A stretch of 54,379 bases of DNA from Methylocystaceae bacterium (GTDB lineage Bacteria; Pseudomonadota; Alphaproteobacteria; Rhizobiales; Beijerinckiaceae): NCBI GenBank assembly GCA_009921565.1, contig RFXM01000002.1, forward strand, positions 1 to 54,379, in the 5' to 3' direction. The position numbers were made by a program, and so were the translations under genes. Positions 1-11,821 of this stretch are shown here, in pieces (the first letter of the stretch is position 1; every line of letters begins with the position of its first letter). The notes under the pieces were generated by a model that had not been told where the DNA came from, did not search any database, and saw only the letters and a list, made by a program, of their open reading frames with translations.

Positions 1-985
1 CTGCGACTTTAGCGATCGGAAATCCGGTAGCCTTAGAGGCGAGCGCAGAAGAGCGAGAGACGCGCGGGTTCATCTCAATGACAATCATGCGTCCGGTTTG
101 TGGATCAATGGCGAATTGAACATTAGATCCGCCTGTTTCAACGCCAATCTCGCGCAAGACAGCCAGCGATGCGTCACGCATGATTTGATATTCTTTATCG
201 GTAAGCGTTAAGGCTGGCGCAACCGTAATACTGTCGCCTGTGTGCACGCCCATGGGATCAAGATTTTCAATGGAGCAAACGATAATGCAGTTGTCCGCTT
301 TGTCGCGCACAACTTCCATTTCATATTCTTTCCATCCTAATACGCTTTCTTCGACCAAGACTTCATTTGTCGGAGAGGCGTCAATGCCGCGTTCAACAAT
401 TTCTATGAATTCAGCCTTATTATAAGCGATGCCGCCGCCTGTGCCGCCTAGGGTGAAGGAAGGACGGATGATGGCGGGTAGACCAATATCTTCAAGCGCA
501 GCTAGCGCCGCAGAAAGCGTTTTAATATGATGTGAGCGTGGAGTTGCGAGGCCAATTTTTGTCATCGCTTCGCGAAATAATTCGCGATCCTCTGCTTTAT
601 CAATCGCCGCTGCTGTCGCGCCAATCATTTCGACGTCGAAGGTTTTTAATACGCCCATTTTTTCCAGCGATAGCGCGCAATTGAGCGCAGTTTGTCCACC
701 CATTGTCGGCAATAGGGCAAAGCCGCCAGGGATTGCGTAACGTTCTTTCTCGATTATTTTTGCGACAAATTCCGGCGTAATGGGCTCGACATAAGTACGA
801 TCCGCCAGATCGGGATCCGTCATAATCGTGGCTGGGTTAGAATTCACCAGAACGATTCGATAGCCTTCAGCTTTCAGCGCCTTGCATGCTTGCGTGCCCG
901 AATAGTCGAACTCGCAAGCCTGGCCGATCACAATGGGACCGGCTCCGATAATCATGATGGTTGATATGTCGGTTCTTTTCGGCAT
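1..985 (-). CDS. carB: Carbamoyl-phosphate synthase large subunit, N-terminal part (runs off left edge)
   Basis: Reverse-strand translation begins [33 protein letters not shown] and contains [28 protein letters not shown], both typical of CarB; absent from the ORF track because it is open at the window edge. Confidence 0.95.
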   Translation of the reverse strand, partial: MPKRTDISTIMIIGAGPIVIGQACEFDYSGTQACKALKAEGYRIVLVNSNPATIMTDPDLADRTYVEPITPEFVAKIIEKERYAIPGGFALLPTMGGQTALNCALSLEKMGVLKTFDVEMIGATAAAIDKAEDRELFREAMTKIGLATPRSHHIKTLSAALAALEDIGLPAIIRPSFTLGGTGGGIAYNKAEFIEIVERGIDASPTNEVLVEESVLGWKEYEMEVVRDKADNCIIVCSIENLDPMGVHTGDSITVAPALTLTDKEYQIMRDASLAVLREIGVETGGSNVQFAIDPQTGRMIVIEMNPRVSRSSALASKATGFPIAKVA

Positions 986-1077
986 CGCTGTCCTTTTAGC
1001 TCGTCCTGCCAGTGCGGCAGAGCGTGCGGTCCTGGGTCTTGTCGTTCTGCGCCCAATCTGGGCGGGGAAGCGCGCAT

Positions 1078-1104
1078 AAAAAAAGGCCGCGTATCCGGCC
1101 TTTT
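1078..1104 (-). terminator. Intrinsic terminator-like hairpin in the carB leader
   Basis: Minus strand reads AAAAGGCCG-gatacg-CGGCCTTTT followed by a run of T (plus-strand aaaaaaa at 1078-1084); lies about 95 nt upstream of the carB start, in carB orientation. Confidence 0.6.
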
Positions 1105-1419
1105 GGACCAGAACGCGTCCCGTAATGCCCTCATCAGGCGTCTAGTGCGACGCCCATCCCAAGGGTTGGGCGAAGGGGCGGCGAGCGGGCGCGCCCGGCT
1201 CGAAAGTCTTAAATTCTCTAGACGAGATTATCTGGCATGGAAAGGGCTCGTGAGAGAGTTATACCCGCTAGATTATAGCTATCTGGCGCTCGCGGCTCCT
1301 CGTGATCGGTCCTGATTTTAAGCGCCCGTGACTCTGATCAGCGAGGTCTGGATCGGTGCGGCGCGGACCTTTTAAATTTGTTTTAGCGGCGTTAGGCGGG
1401 CTTGGGCTGAAGTGATTGT

Positions 1420-1812
1420 GTGAAGAGGATCTTATTCATGTCGTTTGCGCGGCAATTGAGGGCGTATATTTCGGTCGGCGCATTTGCGACTCTGGCGCAT
1501 TACAGTGTGTTGATCGGTTTAGTTGAAGGAGCGCATTGGCCAGCGGTTCCCGCCACGCTCTGTGGCTACATCCTGGGCGGGGGCGTCGCTTATGTCTTTA
1601 ATCGGCGGCACACATTTAAAAGCGCCCAGTCTCACGCTCGCGCAGGCTTTCGGTTTGCACTTGTTGCCTTAGTGGGTTTTTGTGTGACCTGTGTTCTTAT
1701 GGTCTTGCTTGTAGATCAATGGAGCGCCCCTTATTTGCTGGCGCAAATCATTACGACGCTTGTAGCGATGTTTTTAACGTTCACGCTCAATAGACTCTGG
1801 ACTTTTGGGTGA
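1420..1812 (+). CDS. GtrA-like small membrane protein
   Basis: 130 aa, four hydrophobic segments, GtrA-type motifs (YxxVGxxxTxxH..., YVFNRRHTFKS, FTLNRLWTF). Confidence 0.85.
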   Translation: MKRILFMSFARQLRAYISVGAFATLAHYSVLIGLVEGAHWPAVPATLCGYILGGGVAYVFNRRHTFKSAQSHARAGFRFALVALVGFCVTCVLMVLLVDQWSAPYLLAQIITTLVAMFLTFTLNRLWTFG

Positions 1813-1823
1813 GAGGCAAAAAT

Positions 1824-2750
1824 CTAAGGAAATTTTACCACAGGCGGCATTGAGGAAAGAATAGACTCGACATTACCGCCAGTTTTCAAACCAAAAATCG
1901 TGCCGCGATCATATAATAAATTATATTCAACATAGCGGCCGCGTCTAATGAGTTGTTCTTCACGTTCAGCCTCTGTCCAAGGCGCTGAAAAATTATTGCG
2001 CACAAGTTTGGGATAAATATCAAGGAAGCTTTCGCCAACATCGCGGGTAAAGGCGAAATCCTCGTCCCAGGCGCTATTTTCAGGATCTTGAGCGCTGTTG
2101 AAGTAATCATAGAAGATGCCGCCTATACCCCGTGGCTCATTCCGGTGTGGCAAAAAGAAATAGTCATCGCACCATCTTTTGAAATGCGGATAATTTGCAA
2201 CGCGGTGACGATCGCAAGCGCCTTGCATGGCGGCGTGAAAGGCCTGCGTGTCGGGATCTTCTTGATTGCGACGCCGGTCCAGGACGGGCGTTAAATCTGC
2301 GCCGCCGCCAAACCAAGCTTTTGTCGTGACAACAAAGCGCGTGTTCATGTGAACGGCTGGCGTGTGCGGATTCCATGGGTGCGCGATCAGCGAAATGCCT
2401 GTAGCAAAGAATCTCGGATCTGCCTCGGCGCCAGGTATTTGTTTTGCGAATTCTGGTTGGAAAGTTCCAAAAACAGTTGAACAATGCACGCCGGCTTTTT
2501 CAAAGACGCGGCCGTGAAGCATGCCCATGCGGCCGCCGCCGCCAGGCGCGCCGTCATGGTTTTTGCGTTCCCAGGGGGTCAGAACAAACCGCCCGGCTCC
2601 GCCCGCTTCTGGCGCAAAAGGTCCTGAAGCTTCGTTTTCTAATTTTTCAAAAGCGGCGCAGATGCGAAGTTGAAGTTTCTCAAACCAGGCTTGCGCACTG
2701 GTTTTGCGATTTTGGAGCAAATCTGAATTTAAGGTCATCCACATCTCCAA
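1824..2750 (-). CDS. hemF: Oxygen-dependent coproporphyrinogen III oxidase
   Basis: [80 protein letters not shown] are HemF signatures; start may be an internal ATG (MTLNSD). Confidence 0.97.
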   Translation of the reverse strand: MEMWMTLNSDLLQNRKTSAQAWFEKLQLRICAAFEKLENEASGPFAPEAGGAGRFVLTPWERKNHDGAPGGGGRMGMLHGRVFEKAGVHCSTVFGTFQPEFAKQIPGAEADPRFFATGISLIAHPWNPHTPAVHMNTRFVVTTKAWFGGGADLTPVLDRRRNQEDPDTQAFHAAMQGACDRHRVANYPHFKRWCDDYFFLPHRNEPRGIGGIFYDYFNSAQDPENSAWDEDFAFTRDVGESFLDIYPKLVRNNFSAPWTEAEREEQLIRRGRYVEYNLLYDRGTIFGLKTGGNVESILSSMPPVVKFP

Positions 2751-2764
2751 ACTTCTCTTTGCAA

Positions 2765-3250
2765 CTAGCTTTCAGCGTTGGGTCTGAGCTGGCGGAGCGC
2801 CTCTCCCATAACAATCGCGGCGGCGAGCGCAACATTGAGCGAGCGCGCGGCTGGTATAAGGGGGATTTTCACGACAGCGTCGCTTGCCGCTGCAACCTCT
2901 TCAGGCACGCCTGCGCTTTCTCTTCCGACCATCAATATATCGTCAGGCTGGTAGGCGAAATCCAAGTAAGATTTCTCGGCCTTGGTTGACAAGAGGATTA
3001 ATCGTCGCGCTTGACGCCCCTGTTGGTTGGATTTGCGCCAGTGTTGAAAGCTCTCAAAAGAAATATGCCGGCTGATCGTTAGCTGATCCAGATAATCCAT
3101 CCCGGCGCGTCGAAAATGGCGGTCTGCGGCCGGAAACCCTGTCGGGCCGATAATCGCCGCCTCAAACCCCAGACAGGCGCAGGCGCGGAGCATGGTCCCT
3201 GCATTTTGAGGGATGTCGGGTTGATAAAGAGCAAGAGTGAGTTGATGCAT
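2765..3250 (-). CDS. trmL: tRNA (cytidine/uridine-2'-O)-methyltransferase (SPOUT family)
   Basis: [40 protein letters not shown] and [19 protein letters not shown] typical of TrmL; internal ATG at 3250 preferred over ORF start 3274. Confidence 0.92.
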   Translation of the reverse strand: MHQLTLALYQPDIPQNAGTMLRACACLGFEAAIIGPTGFPAADRHFRRAGMDYLDQLTISRHISFESFQHWRKSNQQGRQARRLILLSTKAEKSYLDFAYQPDDILMVGRESAGVPEEVAAASDAVVKIPLIPAARSLNVALAAAIVMGEALRQLRPNAES

Positions 3251-3515
3251 CGCCGTTATTGTCAAATTATTCACGCATTGACGGCAATGTGCCGGAACGG
3301 TCTTTGAAAGTCATGTTCAGATGAAATTTACGACTTTTAGCCCAAAATGCGCTCAGAGCTGAGCGGCGAATTAACCAATCAGTGGCCTGAAGGCTCCAGA
3401 GGCGGAGCGGTAATGGCAGGAAGGGCTTTACCTCTCTGGCGGAACACGTCAAAAGATGAAATGCCTGACTTAATTAAAAGGCAATTTCAGAGCTGAGAAA
3501 GGGCGACGCCTGGGT

Positions 3516-4043
3516 ATGAAGGGTGACCATTCATCAACGCCACATAATCCATCCCGCCGCGATATTCTCACGCTCGCGACGAGCGCGGGCGCAGTTACCG
3601 CAGTCGGCGGGGTGGCCTGGCCTTTAATTGCTCAGATGAATCCAGACGCCTCTGCGCGAGCTTTGGCCTCGACAGAGGTTGATGTCTCTACCGTGCCTGA
3701 AGGTCAGATCATTACCGTTAAGTGGCGCGGTAAGCCTGTTTTCATCCGCCATCGAACAGAAAAAGAAATCAAGGATGCGCAAGCTGTCAGTCTCGCGGAG
3801 CTTCCGGATCCTGAGTCTGACGAAAAGCGGGTTCAAAAACCCCAATGGTTGGTCGTCATTGGAATCTGTACGCATCTTGGATGCATCCCAACCGGGAAAG
3901 AAGGCGAATATGATGGATGGTTCTGTCCGTGCCATGGTTCTTCCTACGACGTATCGGGTCGAATTCGGCAGGGGCCTGCTCCCAGTAATCTCGAAGTGCC
4001 AAATTATACGTTCGTTAGCGATACAAAAATAAAGATTGGATGA
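3516..4043 (+). CDS. petA: Ubiquinol-cytochrome c reductase Rieske iron-sulfur subunit
   Basis: CTHLGCIP...FCPCHGSSYDVSGRIRQGPAPSNLEVP Rieske motifs; TAT-like N-terminus SRRDILTLATSAGA. Confidence 0.97.
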   Translation: MKGDHSSTPHNPSRRDILTLATSAGAVTAVGGVAWPLIAQMNPDASARALASTEVDVSTVPEGQIITVKWRGKPVFIRHRTEKEIKDAQAVSLAELPDPESDEKRVQKPQWLVVIGICTHLGCIPTGKEGEYDGWFCPCHGSSYDVSGRIRQGPAPSNLEVPNYTFVSDTKIKIG

Positions 4044-4103
4044 TTTAAAATAAAAGCTGACGGCGCAAAGGCGCAAGGGCTGCAAGTCAATTGGGAAAAT
4101 TAA

Positions 4104-5342
4104 ATGAGCGGACATTCGCAATATAAGCCCAAAAGCAACTTCGCTAAATGGTTAGAGCGTCGCTTGCCAATCCTCAGCTTTATGTACGACTCATTCGTTG
4201 CCTATCCGACCCCTAAAAATCTGAACTATCTTTGGACTTTTGGCGCGATTCTGTCCTTTATGCTGGTGGCTCAAATTATTACCGGCGTCGTCCTCGCTAT
4301 GCATTATACGCCGGAAGTCACGCTGGCATTTAACTCAGTTGAAAATATTATGAGGGACGTGAATTGGGGGTGGGCGTTGCGTTATGCGCACGCCAACGGC
4401 GCCTCTATGTTTTTTCTTGCTGTTTATATCCATATTTTTCGCGGCATGTATTACGGCTCCTATAAAGAGCCCCGTGAGCTTCTCTGGATTCTCGGCGTCG
4501 TGATTTTTATGGTCATGATGGCGACGGGATTTTTGGGTTATGTTCTGCCTTGGGGGCAAATGTCTTTCTGGGCGGCGACAGTTATTACCAATCTTTTTTC
4601 TGCGCTACCGTGGGTTGGACCGTCAATCACAACTTGGCTGCTTGGGGGATACTCTGTCGATAATGCGACGCTCAATCGCTTTTTCGCGCTTCATTATCTC
4701 CTGCCATTTATAATTGTCGCGATCGTCGCGCTGCATGTCTGGGCGTTGCATGTCACAGGACAGAATAATCCTACTGGCGTCGAAGTGAAGGATGTGAAGA
4801 AGGATACACTGCCATTCACGCCTTACGCCACGATGAAGGATGGCTTTGCGATCGGCGTTTTCGTTCTTTTATACGCTTGGATGACGTTCTTTGTTCCCAA
4901 TTATCTTGGTCATCCCGACAATTACATAGAAGCCAATCCTCTTGTGACGCCGCCCCACATTGTTCCTGAATGGTATTTCTTGCCCTTTTACGCAATTTTG
5001 AGGGCTATTCCCAATAAACTATTGGGCGTTATTGCATTGTTTTTATCTATCCTGATTGTTGCGGCCTTGCCTTGGCTCGACACCTCAAAAGTTAAATCTG
5101 GAACCTATCGTCCTCTGTTTCGTAAATTCTACTGGGCGTTTGTCGCAGTTTCGATCGGCTTGGGATATCTTGGTTCCCAGCCTGCTGAAGGCGCCTATCT
5201 TTGGATTGCGCGTCTTTTGACCTTCTACTATTTTTTCCACTTTCTCGTCATTCTTCCCCTATTGGGCAGACGCGAGAAACCAGATCCTTTGCCAAATTCT
5301 ATTTCAGAGGCAACGGCCAATCGCGGAGCGTCGCATGCGTAA
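4104..5342 (+). CDS. petB: Cytochrome b (bc1 complex)
   Basis: 412 aa, [69 protein letters not shown]. Confidence 0.98.
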   Translation: MSGHSQYKPKSNFAKWLERRLPILSFMYDSFVAYPTPKNLNYLWTFGAILSFMLVAQIITGVVLAMHYTPEVTLAFNSVENIMRDVNWGWALRYAHANGASMFFLAVYIHIFRGMYYGSYKEPRELLWILGVVIFMVMMATGFLGYVLPWGQMSFWAATVITNLFSALPWVGPSITTWLLGGYSVDNATLNRFFALHYLLPFIIVAIVALHVWALHVTGQNNPTGVEVKDVKKDTLPFTPYATMKDGFAIGVFVLLYAWMTFFVPNYLGHPDNYIEANPLVTPPHIVPEWYFLPFYAILRAIPNKLLGVIALFLSILIVAALPWLDTSKVKSGTYRPLFRKFYWAFVAVSIGLGYLGSQPAEGAYLWIARLLTFYYFFHFLVILPLLGRREKPDPLPNSISEATANRGASHA

Positions 5343-6231
5343 TTTGCGACCATACTCTTCGTTATTAAGAATAATTCCAGTTGGGCTAACGCGCGCTGTA
5401 ATTTTTTCCTCAGCGCTTTTTGTGGCGAGTGTTTATGCGCCCATCGCCCAGGCCAATGACGCTTTGAAACATGAAGAGCATCCAAAGCGCTATGACTGGA
5501 GTTTTGCGGGGATCTTTGGTCGCTATGACACCGCGCAATTAAGACGCGGTTTTAAGGTCTACAAGGAAGTATGCTCCACCTGCCATTCGATCAAGATGCT
5601 GGCCTTTCGTAATCTCAGTCAGTCTGGCGGTACGGAATTTTCGGAACGTGAAATTATTGAACTCGCGGCAAGTTACAAAATCAAAGATGGTCCAAATGAC
5701 TCCGGCGAATTTTTTGATCGACCAGGACGCCCTAGCGACCGCTTTCCTGCTCCATTTGCTAATGAACAAGCAGCGCGCGCTGCGATGTCAGGAGCTTATC
5801 CGCCAGACATGTCTGTGCTAGCTAAAGCACGCGGTTATTCGAGAGGATTTCCGCAATTCTTGCTCGACGCTTTACCCTTCATCGCATATCAAGAAGGCGG
5901 CGTTGATTATGTCGCTTCTCTATTAACAGGCTATGTTGATGCGCCTGCTGATGTTAAAATTCCAGATGGACAGTATTACAACATTTACATGTCCGGACGA
6001 CGCATCGGCATGCCGCCGCCCTTATCTGACGGCGTCGTCACCTATGATGATGGCGCGCCACAGACAGTTAATCAATATGCGCAAGATGTCGCTGCTTTCA
6101 TGATGTGGTCTGCTGAGCCGCATCTCAACGCGCGCAAAAAAATTGGGATTGGAGTTATTTCATTTCTGCTTATTTTTGCCGGCTTGTTGTATTTCACGAA
6201 ACGCAGGATTTGGTCGACAGTCGGGCATTAA
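5335..6231 (+). CDS. petC: Cytochrome c1 (bc1 complex)
   Basis: [15 protein letters not shown] heme motif, C-terminal TM anchor; start overlaps petB end by 8 nt; separate gene, not a fused cyt b/c1. Confidence 0.96.
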   Translation: MRNLRPYSSLLRIIPVGLTRAVIFSSALFVASVYAPIAQANDALKHEEHPKRYDWSFAGIFGRYDTAQLRRGFKVYKEVCSTCHSIKMLAFRNLSQSGGTEFSEREIIELAASYKIKDGPNDSGEFFDRPGRPSDRFPAPFANEQAARAAMSGAYPPDMSVLAKARGYSRGFPQFLLDALPFIAYQEGGVDYVASLLTGYVDAPADVKIPDGQYYNIYMSGRRIGMPPPLSDGVVTYDDGAPQTVNQYAQDVAAFMMWSAEPHLNARKKIGIGVISFLLIFAGLLYFTKRRIWSTVGH

Positions 6232-6401
6232 AACCTAAAAGCTCTGAAAGCTTTGGGGATAAGACGCGCGCGGTTACGCGTCTCGCCGCGAGAGGCGCGT
6301 CTGGCGAGACTTTCTTGATAGGGTGATTGGAATCGGGCAAAAAGCCCCAAAGAGCTTTGGCGCCTGAAGGGCGCTTTAACGATCATCCCGAAAGGGCGGA
6401 A

Positions 6402-7700
6402 ATGTCAGAGACTTTACGCGTGGGCATCGCAGGACTTGGCACTGTAGGCGCCGCTGTTACGCGTTTGTTAAGTCGTCAGGCGGATGCATTGACGGCCCGC
6501 ACAGGACGCAAGATCGTTGTTGCAGGCGTTTCGGCGCGAGATCAGACAAAGAAACGCGATGCGGATCTCAGATCAGTTGAATTTTTTTCTGATCCCGTCA
6601 AATTAGCTGCTTCTGAGAAAATAGATCTTTTTGTTGAGTTAATTGGCGGCTCGGAGGGCCCAGCGCGCGCCAGCGTTGAAACGGCTTTGGCTCACGGCAA
6701 AGCCGTTGTGACCGCGAATAAGGCTTTGCTTGCAGCGCATGGATTGCATTTAACCCAACTCGCTGAAGAAAAACATGTTGCGCTTGCTTTTGAAGCTTCC
6801 GTGGCGGGCGGGATTCCAATTGTTAAAACATTGCGCGAAGGATTGGCGGGTAATTCTATTGTGCGCGTATATGGTATTTTGAACGGCACATGTAACTACA
6901 TTCTCTCACGTATGGAGCGCGAAGAGCTTTCTTTTGAAACCTGTTTAAGCGAAGCGCAGAAACTTGGCTATGCTGAGGCTGATCCGACTTTTGATATTGG
7001 CGGATTTGATACAGCGCATAAGCTCTCTATCCTCACCTCTTTAGCCTTTGGCACGCGGATTTCAGCAGAATCAGTCGATATTGAAGGGATTGAGCGCGTT
7101 ACGTTGGCTGACATAGAGGCGGCGGCGGAGTTAGGCTATCGTATAAAACTATTAGGCGTCGCACAGCGCACAGCCGAAGGCATTGAACAGCGCGTGCACC
7201 CAACGATGGTCAGTAAAAATACGGCCATTGCGCAGGTTATGGGCGTTTTAAATGCAGTGACAATAGACGCCGACGCTGTTCCTGAACTCACGCTTGTTGG
7301 ACCAGGAGCTGGCGGCGAGGCGACGGCGTCTGCAGTTGTCGCGGATATTGCAGATATCGCCAAAGGCGTGCGAACGGCTCCGTTTGGATTGCCGGCAGCT
7401 CAGCTCAGAGAATTAAAGCGAACGCCGATGCGCCGACATGAGGGCGGCTATTATATTCGATTATCAGTGCGGGACGTCGCTGGCGCTTTCGCGCGCATCG
7501 CTACGCGTATGGCGGAGCGAAAAATTTCCCTAGAAAGCATCATGCAACGCGGCCGTCGCGGCGCGCCAGGCGATTGCGTCGATGTTATACTGATCACGCA
7601 TGCAACGAGCGAGCATCTTGTAAGAGAGGCGCTTGAATTGATCTTCCAAGACGGAACAATCGTTATGCGAGCGCAAGTTATTCGTATCGAGAGAGAATAA
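6402..7700 (+). CDS. hom: Homoserine dehydrogenase
   Basis: MSETLRVGIAGLGTVGAAVTRLL, NGTCNYILSRME, EADPTFDIGGFDTAHKLSIL, C-terminal ACT domain; ATG at 6402 has an upstream SD (gggcggaa), ORF track start 6327 is probably too long. Confidence 0.96.
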   Translation: MSETLRVGIAGLGTVGAAVTRLLSRQADALTARTGRKIVVAGVSARDQTKKRDADLRSVEFFSDPVKLAASEKIDLFVELIGGSEGPARASVETALAHGKAVVTANKALLAAHGLHLTQLAEEKHVALAFEASVAGGIPIVKTLREGLAGNSIVRVYGILNGTCNYILSRMEREELSFETCLSEAQKLGYAEADPTFDIGGFDTAHKLSILTSLAFGTRISAESVDIEGIERVTLADIEAAAELGYRIKLLGVAQRTAEGIEQRVHPTMVSKNTAIAQVMGVLNAVTIDADAVPELTLVGPGAGGEATASAVVADIADIAKGVRTAPFGLPAAQLRELKRTPMRRHEGGYYIRLSVRDVAGAFARIATRMAERKISLESIMQRGRRGAPGDCVDVILITHATSEHLVREALELIFQDGTIVMRAQVIRIERE

Positions 7701-7718
7701 TTTGCAGGAAGGATTAAC

Positions 7719-8693
7719 ATGGCGACAAAGCCATCTATTGATTCCCTCGCTATTGGACGATTTCTAACGATAGAGCTTGCGCGAGCTACTGAACTGGCGG
7801 CGGTAGCTGCCGCGCAATTTCGGGGGCGCGGAGATGAGATGGCGGCGGGCGAGGCGGCGCTGTTGGCGATGCGGAGCCATCTTAGCTTTCTCCCAGCGCA
7901 TGGGCGCATCGTTATTGGCGAGGGGGCCTCGGCCTCAGCTTTCTGTTTTGGCGAAATTATTGGATCTCCGGGCGCGCCAAATGTCGATCTCGCTGTGGCT
8001 CCGCTAGAAGGAGCTACATTGTGCGTGAAGGACATGGCGGGATCAATATCAATTGCAGCGGCTGCGACGCCGAACGCCTTATTAAATGTGCCTGAAGTCT
8101 ATATGGATAAAATCGCCATTGGACCTGGTTATCCGCCGGGCGTTGTTGATCTGGATCGTCCGCCGCAAGAAAACATAAAATCATTGGCCAAAGCGAAGGG
8201 CGTTGCACCAAGCGAAATTAATATTTGTATCCTTGATCGCCCGCGTCACGCTGAACTAATTGCAGCTTGTCGGGCGGCGGGCGCCCGTATTCGGCTTATT
8301 TCCGATGGGGATGTGGCGGGCGTTATTGTTACAGCGGCGTCTTCTGAAACGGGCGTAGATTTGTATTTAGGCCGAGGTGGGGCGCCAGAAGGCGTGTTAG
8401 CTGCGGCGGCGCTCGCCTGCGTTGGCGGACAAATGCAGGGGCGTCTTGTTTTAGAAACTAACGATCAGCGAGCTCGCGCAGCGGCGCATGGTATTTCTGA
8501 TGGCGCGCAAACTTATAATATTTCAGATATGGTTTCGGGAGACGTTGTAGTATGTGTGACAGGCGTGACGGATGGGCCTTTGGTCCGGGGCGTTATCATA
8601 GATAAAGATTATATTGAAACAGATACGCTGGCCTATCGCTCTTCAACAGGCACAGTGCGTAACATTCGCGCGCGTCGACGCGCGACTAGATAG
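7719..8693 (+). CDS. glpX: Class II fructose-1,6-bisphosphatase
   Basis: GlpX-family motifs: VDLAVAPLEGATLCVKD, YMDKIAIGPGYPPGVVDLD, RGGAPEGVLAAAALACVGGQMQGRL. Confidence 0.95.
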   Translation: MATKPSIDSLAIGRFLTIELARATELAAVAAAQFRGRGDEMAAGEAALLAMRSHLSFLPAHGRIVIGEGASASAFCFGEIIGSPGAPNVDLAVAPLEGATLCVKDMAGSISIAAAATPNALLNVPEVYMDKIAIGPGYPPGVVDLDRPPQENIKSLAKAKGVAPSEINICILDRPRHAELIAACRAAGARIRLISDGDVAGVIVTAASSETGVDLYLGRGGAPEGVLAAAALACVGGQMQGRLVLETNDQRARAAAHGISDGAQTYNISDMVSGDVVVCVTGVTDGPLVRGVIIDKDYIETDTLAYRSSTGTVRNIRARRRATR

Positions 8694-8699
8694 GCATTC

Positions 8700-10001
8700 A
8701 TGACTCCTGCTGCTCAAGTATCTGCTGCAATTGATGTTCTTGCGGATATTTCACAACGTCGCCGTCCCGCGACCGATGCGCTAAAAGATTGGGGGATCGC
8801 TCATCGTTTTGCTGGATCAAAAGATCGTGCGGCCATCGCCAGTCTCGTCTTTGATACATTACGAAAAGCTTCGTCCTCCAGCTTTATAATGGATGAAGAC
8901 GCTCCGCGTGCAAAGATGCTTGGCGCGTTGCGTGAGGCGCGAGGGTTGGATGTAGAGACGATTTCTTCTCTTTTTTCTGGTGAAGGGCATGCGCCAGGAG
9001 CTCTAACGTCCCAAGAGCGGTTACGTCTCGAAACAGCAGGATTAGACGCGGCCCCTGATTTTGTTCGCGGTGATTATCCAGAATGGCTAAGCGCAAAATT
9101 TTCTGCTGTATTTGGTCAGGAGGCCGTCGAAGAAGGTAGAGCCTTAGCGATGCGCGCGCCGATCGATTTGCGTGTGAATATTTTGAAAGGGTCGCGAGAA
9201 CAAACGTATCAAAAGCTTGCGCATTTGGCGCCTGTTATGACGCCGCACTCCCCACTCGGATTAAGAATTGACGCGGGATATAAGCGAGGGCCAGCCATGA
9301 CGGCTGAGACAGCTTATGTAAAAGGTTACGTTGAGTTGCAAGACGAAGCCTCCCAACTCGCAAGTCTCCTCTGCGCAGCGGCGCCAGGCGAGCAAGTTCT
9401 GGATTTGTGCGCCGGTGGGGGTGGAAAAACCCTAGCGCTTGCTGGACAAATGCATAATCGCGGACAGATTTACGCTTTTGACGCGCAGCCTCGGCGCTTA
9501 ATGCCGATCCATGAACGACTTGATCGAGCCGGCGCGCGCAATATTCAAGTTCGCGCCCAGCGAGGCGATGTGGATGTCTTATCAGATCTTGTCGGCCGGT
9601 GTGACTTGACGCTTATTGATGCGCCCTGCACGGGGACAGGGACGTGGCGGCGTCATCCAGATGCAAAATGGCGCTTAGCTGCTGGCGCCCTCGATCAGCG
9701 TCTCAAGGCGCAGGCGCAGCTCTTGGATCAAGCCGTGCGTTACGTGAAACCAGGCGGACGTTTAGCCTATGTCACTTGCTCTGTCTTAATTGAGGAAAAT
9801 GAGGCGCAAGTCGCCGCCTTTATCGACAGGCATCCATATTTTTCCGCGGTTTCTGCTGTTTCTATGGCGCAAGCGGCGGGCCTTGACGCTTTGGCGTGTT
9901 TTTCTTCTCAGCATGGCCAAGGGCTGCGGTTCTCGCCAAGAACAAGCGGAACAGATGGATTTTTCGTTGCGCTGTTGCAAAGAGACAGTGTGATCCCTTA
10001 A
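8700..10001 (+). CDS. RsmB/NOP-family rRNA cytosine methyltransferase
   Basis: [78 protein letters not shown]. Confidence 0.92.
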   Translation: MTPAAQVSAAIDVLADISQRRRPATDALKDWGIAHRFAGSKDRAAIASLVFDTLRKASSSSFIMDEDAPRAKMLGALREARGLDVETISSLFSGEGHAPGALTSQERLRLETAGLDAAPDFVRGDYPEWLSAKFSAVFGQEAVEEGRALAMRAPIDLRVNILKGSREQTYQKLAHLAPVMTPHSPLGLRIDAGYKRGPAMTAETAYVKGYVELQDEASQLASLLCAAAPGEQVLDLCAGGGGKTLALAGQMHNRGQIYAFDAQPRRLMPIHERLDRAGARNIQVRAQRGDVDVLSDLVGRCDLTLIDAPCTGTGTWRRHPDAKWRLAAGALDQRLKAQAQLLDQAVRYVKPGGRLAYVTCSVLIEENEAQVAAFIDRHPYFSAVSAVSMAQAAGLDALACFSSQHGQGLRFSPRTSGTDGFFVALLQRDSVIP

Positions 10002-10009
10002 GGCAGGGC

Positions 10010-11614
10010 ATGAACAAAGCCGCAGCAACCTTCCACCATGATATTGCCGATCGCCATGATAAGGTCCTGATTGTCGATTTTGGCTCGCAAGTTACGCAGC
10101 TGATCGCCCGTCGGGTGCGTGAGGCGGGCGTTTATTGTGAAATCGCCCCTTTTCAAAATGCTGAACAGGCCTTTGCGCTTGTTCGTCCAAAGGCCGTCAT
10201 TCTCTCTGGCGGACCGTGTTCTGTAGCTGATTTGAATTCACCGCGCGCGCCACAAGAGATTTTTCAAGCCGGCGTTCCTGTTCTTGGCATTTGCTATGGC
10301 GAACAAACAATGGCCGCGCAGCTTGGCGGAAAAGTTGAGGCAGGGCATCATCGAGAATTCGGCCGCGCCGACCTTACAATATTAGAAACGAGCGCGCTTT
10401 TTGAGGGCGTGTGGCGCAAGGGTCTGTCCTATCCGGTATGGATGAGTCACGGCGACCGTGTCACACATTTGCCGGCTGGCTTCCGGGTGATTGCCGCTTC
10501 AGAAAACGCGCCGATGGCTGCAATAGCTGACGAGGTGCGCGGTTTCTATGGCGTGCAATTTCATCTTGAAGTCGTTCATACGCCAGATGGCGCAAAGCTG
10601 CTGTCAAACTTCGTTCATAAAGTTGCTGGGTTAAAAGCTGACTGGACAATGTCAGCCTTTAGACAAGAAGCGATTGCTGCGATCAGACGGCAGGTCGGCG
10701 ACAAGCGTGTGCTCTGTGGGCTTTCTGGAGGCGTCGATAGCGCTGTCGCTGCAGTATTAATTCATGAAGCTATTGGCGATCAACTTGTATGTGTTTTTGT
10801 TGATCATGGGCTTTTGCGTCAAGGTGAAGCAGAAGAGGTGGTTCGACTTTTCAAAGATCATTACAATATTCCGCTTCATCATGTTGATGCAGCGAGTGTT
10901 TTTTTAGACGCCCTAGAAGGCGTTGATGATCCTGAAATCAAACGCAAAACGATTGGTCGATTGTTTATCGAAACATTTGATCATGAAGCTCAGAAAATCG
11001 CGCAAGACTCCAAAGGCGCGCCGGAGTTCTTGGCGCAAGGAACGCTCTATCCAGATGTCATCGAAAGCGTATCTTTCACCGGGGGACCTTCGGTGACGAT
11101 TAAATCCCATCATAATGTCGGCGGTTTGCCAGAACGTATGAAAATGGGGTTGGTTGAGCCTTTGCGTGAATTATTCAAGGATGAAGTAAGGGCGCTAGGC
11201 CGCGAATTGGGCTTGCCTGAGATTTTTGTGAAGCGTCATCCTTTTCCAGGCCCAGGTTTGGCAATTCGGTGTCCTGGAGTCATCACCAAGGAAAAACTCG
11301 AAATTTTGCGCAATGCTGACGCGATATATCTCGATGAAATTCGTAAAGCAGGACTCTATGACGAAATATGGCAAGCTTTTGCTGCGTTATTACCCGTGCG
11401 CAGTGTCGGCGTTATGGGGGATGGGCGCACATACGATTACGTGCTTGCGTTGCGGGCTGTTACAAGCAGCGATGGCATGACCGCTGATTTTTATCATTTT
11501 GACATGAGCTTTCTTGGTCGGGCTGCTACGCGGATCATTAACGAGGTAAGGGGCGTTAATCGTGTTGTTTATGATGTGACCAGTAAGCCGCCTGGAACGA
11601 TAGAGTGGGAATAA
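10010..11614 (+). CDS. guaA: GMP synthase (glutamine-hydrolysing)
   Basis: [80 protein letters not shown]-terminus; internal ATG 10010 preferred over 9896. Confidence 0.98.
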   Translation: MNKAAATFHHDIADRHDKVLIVDFGSQVTQLIARRVREAGVYCEIAPFQNAEQAFALVRPKAVILSGGPCSVADLNSPRAPQEIFQAGVPVLGICYGEQTMAAQLGGKVEAGHHREFGRADLTILETSALFEGVWRKGLSYPVWMSHGDRVTHLPAGFRVIAASENAPMAAIADEVRGFYGVQFHLEVVHTPDGAKLLSNFVHKVAGLKADWTMSAFRQEAIAAIRRQVGDKRVLCGLSGGVDSAVAAVLIHEAIGDQLVCVFVDHGLLRQGEAEEVVRLFKDHYNIPLHHVDAASVFLDALEGVDDPEIKRKTIGRLFIETFDHEAQKIAQDSKGAPEFLAQGTLYPDVIESVSFTGGPSVTIKSHHNVGGLPERMKMGLVEPLRELFKDEVRALGRELGLPEIFVKRHPFPGPGLAIRCPGVITKEKLEILRNADAIYLDEIRKAGLYDEIWQAFAALLPVRSVGVMGDGRTYDYVLALRAVTSSDGMTADFYHFDMSFLGRAATRIINEVRGVNRVVYDVTSKPPGTIEWE

Positions 11615-11821
11615 GAAAACTATAATCCGTCTAAATATTATATGTTCCTGATAGATTTCATTTAAAATTAGCTTTTTTGCTAACCCTTTTATAAAAATTA
11701 TTTTCTTTATCTTTAGAATTTAAATGAGACTTGATATTTTGGGGATTAAAAATATTTGAATTAGCTCTTAATAATTGTTAGTTGTTGAGATGCTGAGTGA
11801 GTATAAAAATTAGAGTAAGAA

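Noticed and set aside
3267-3452. 61-aa minus-strand ORF in the trmL-petA gap
   Set aside because: No SD, no recognisable motif, overlaps a putative regulatory region
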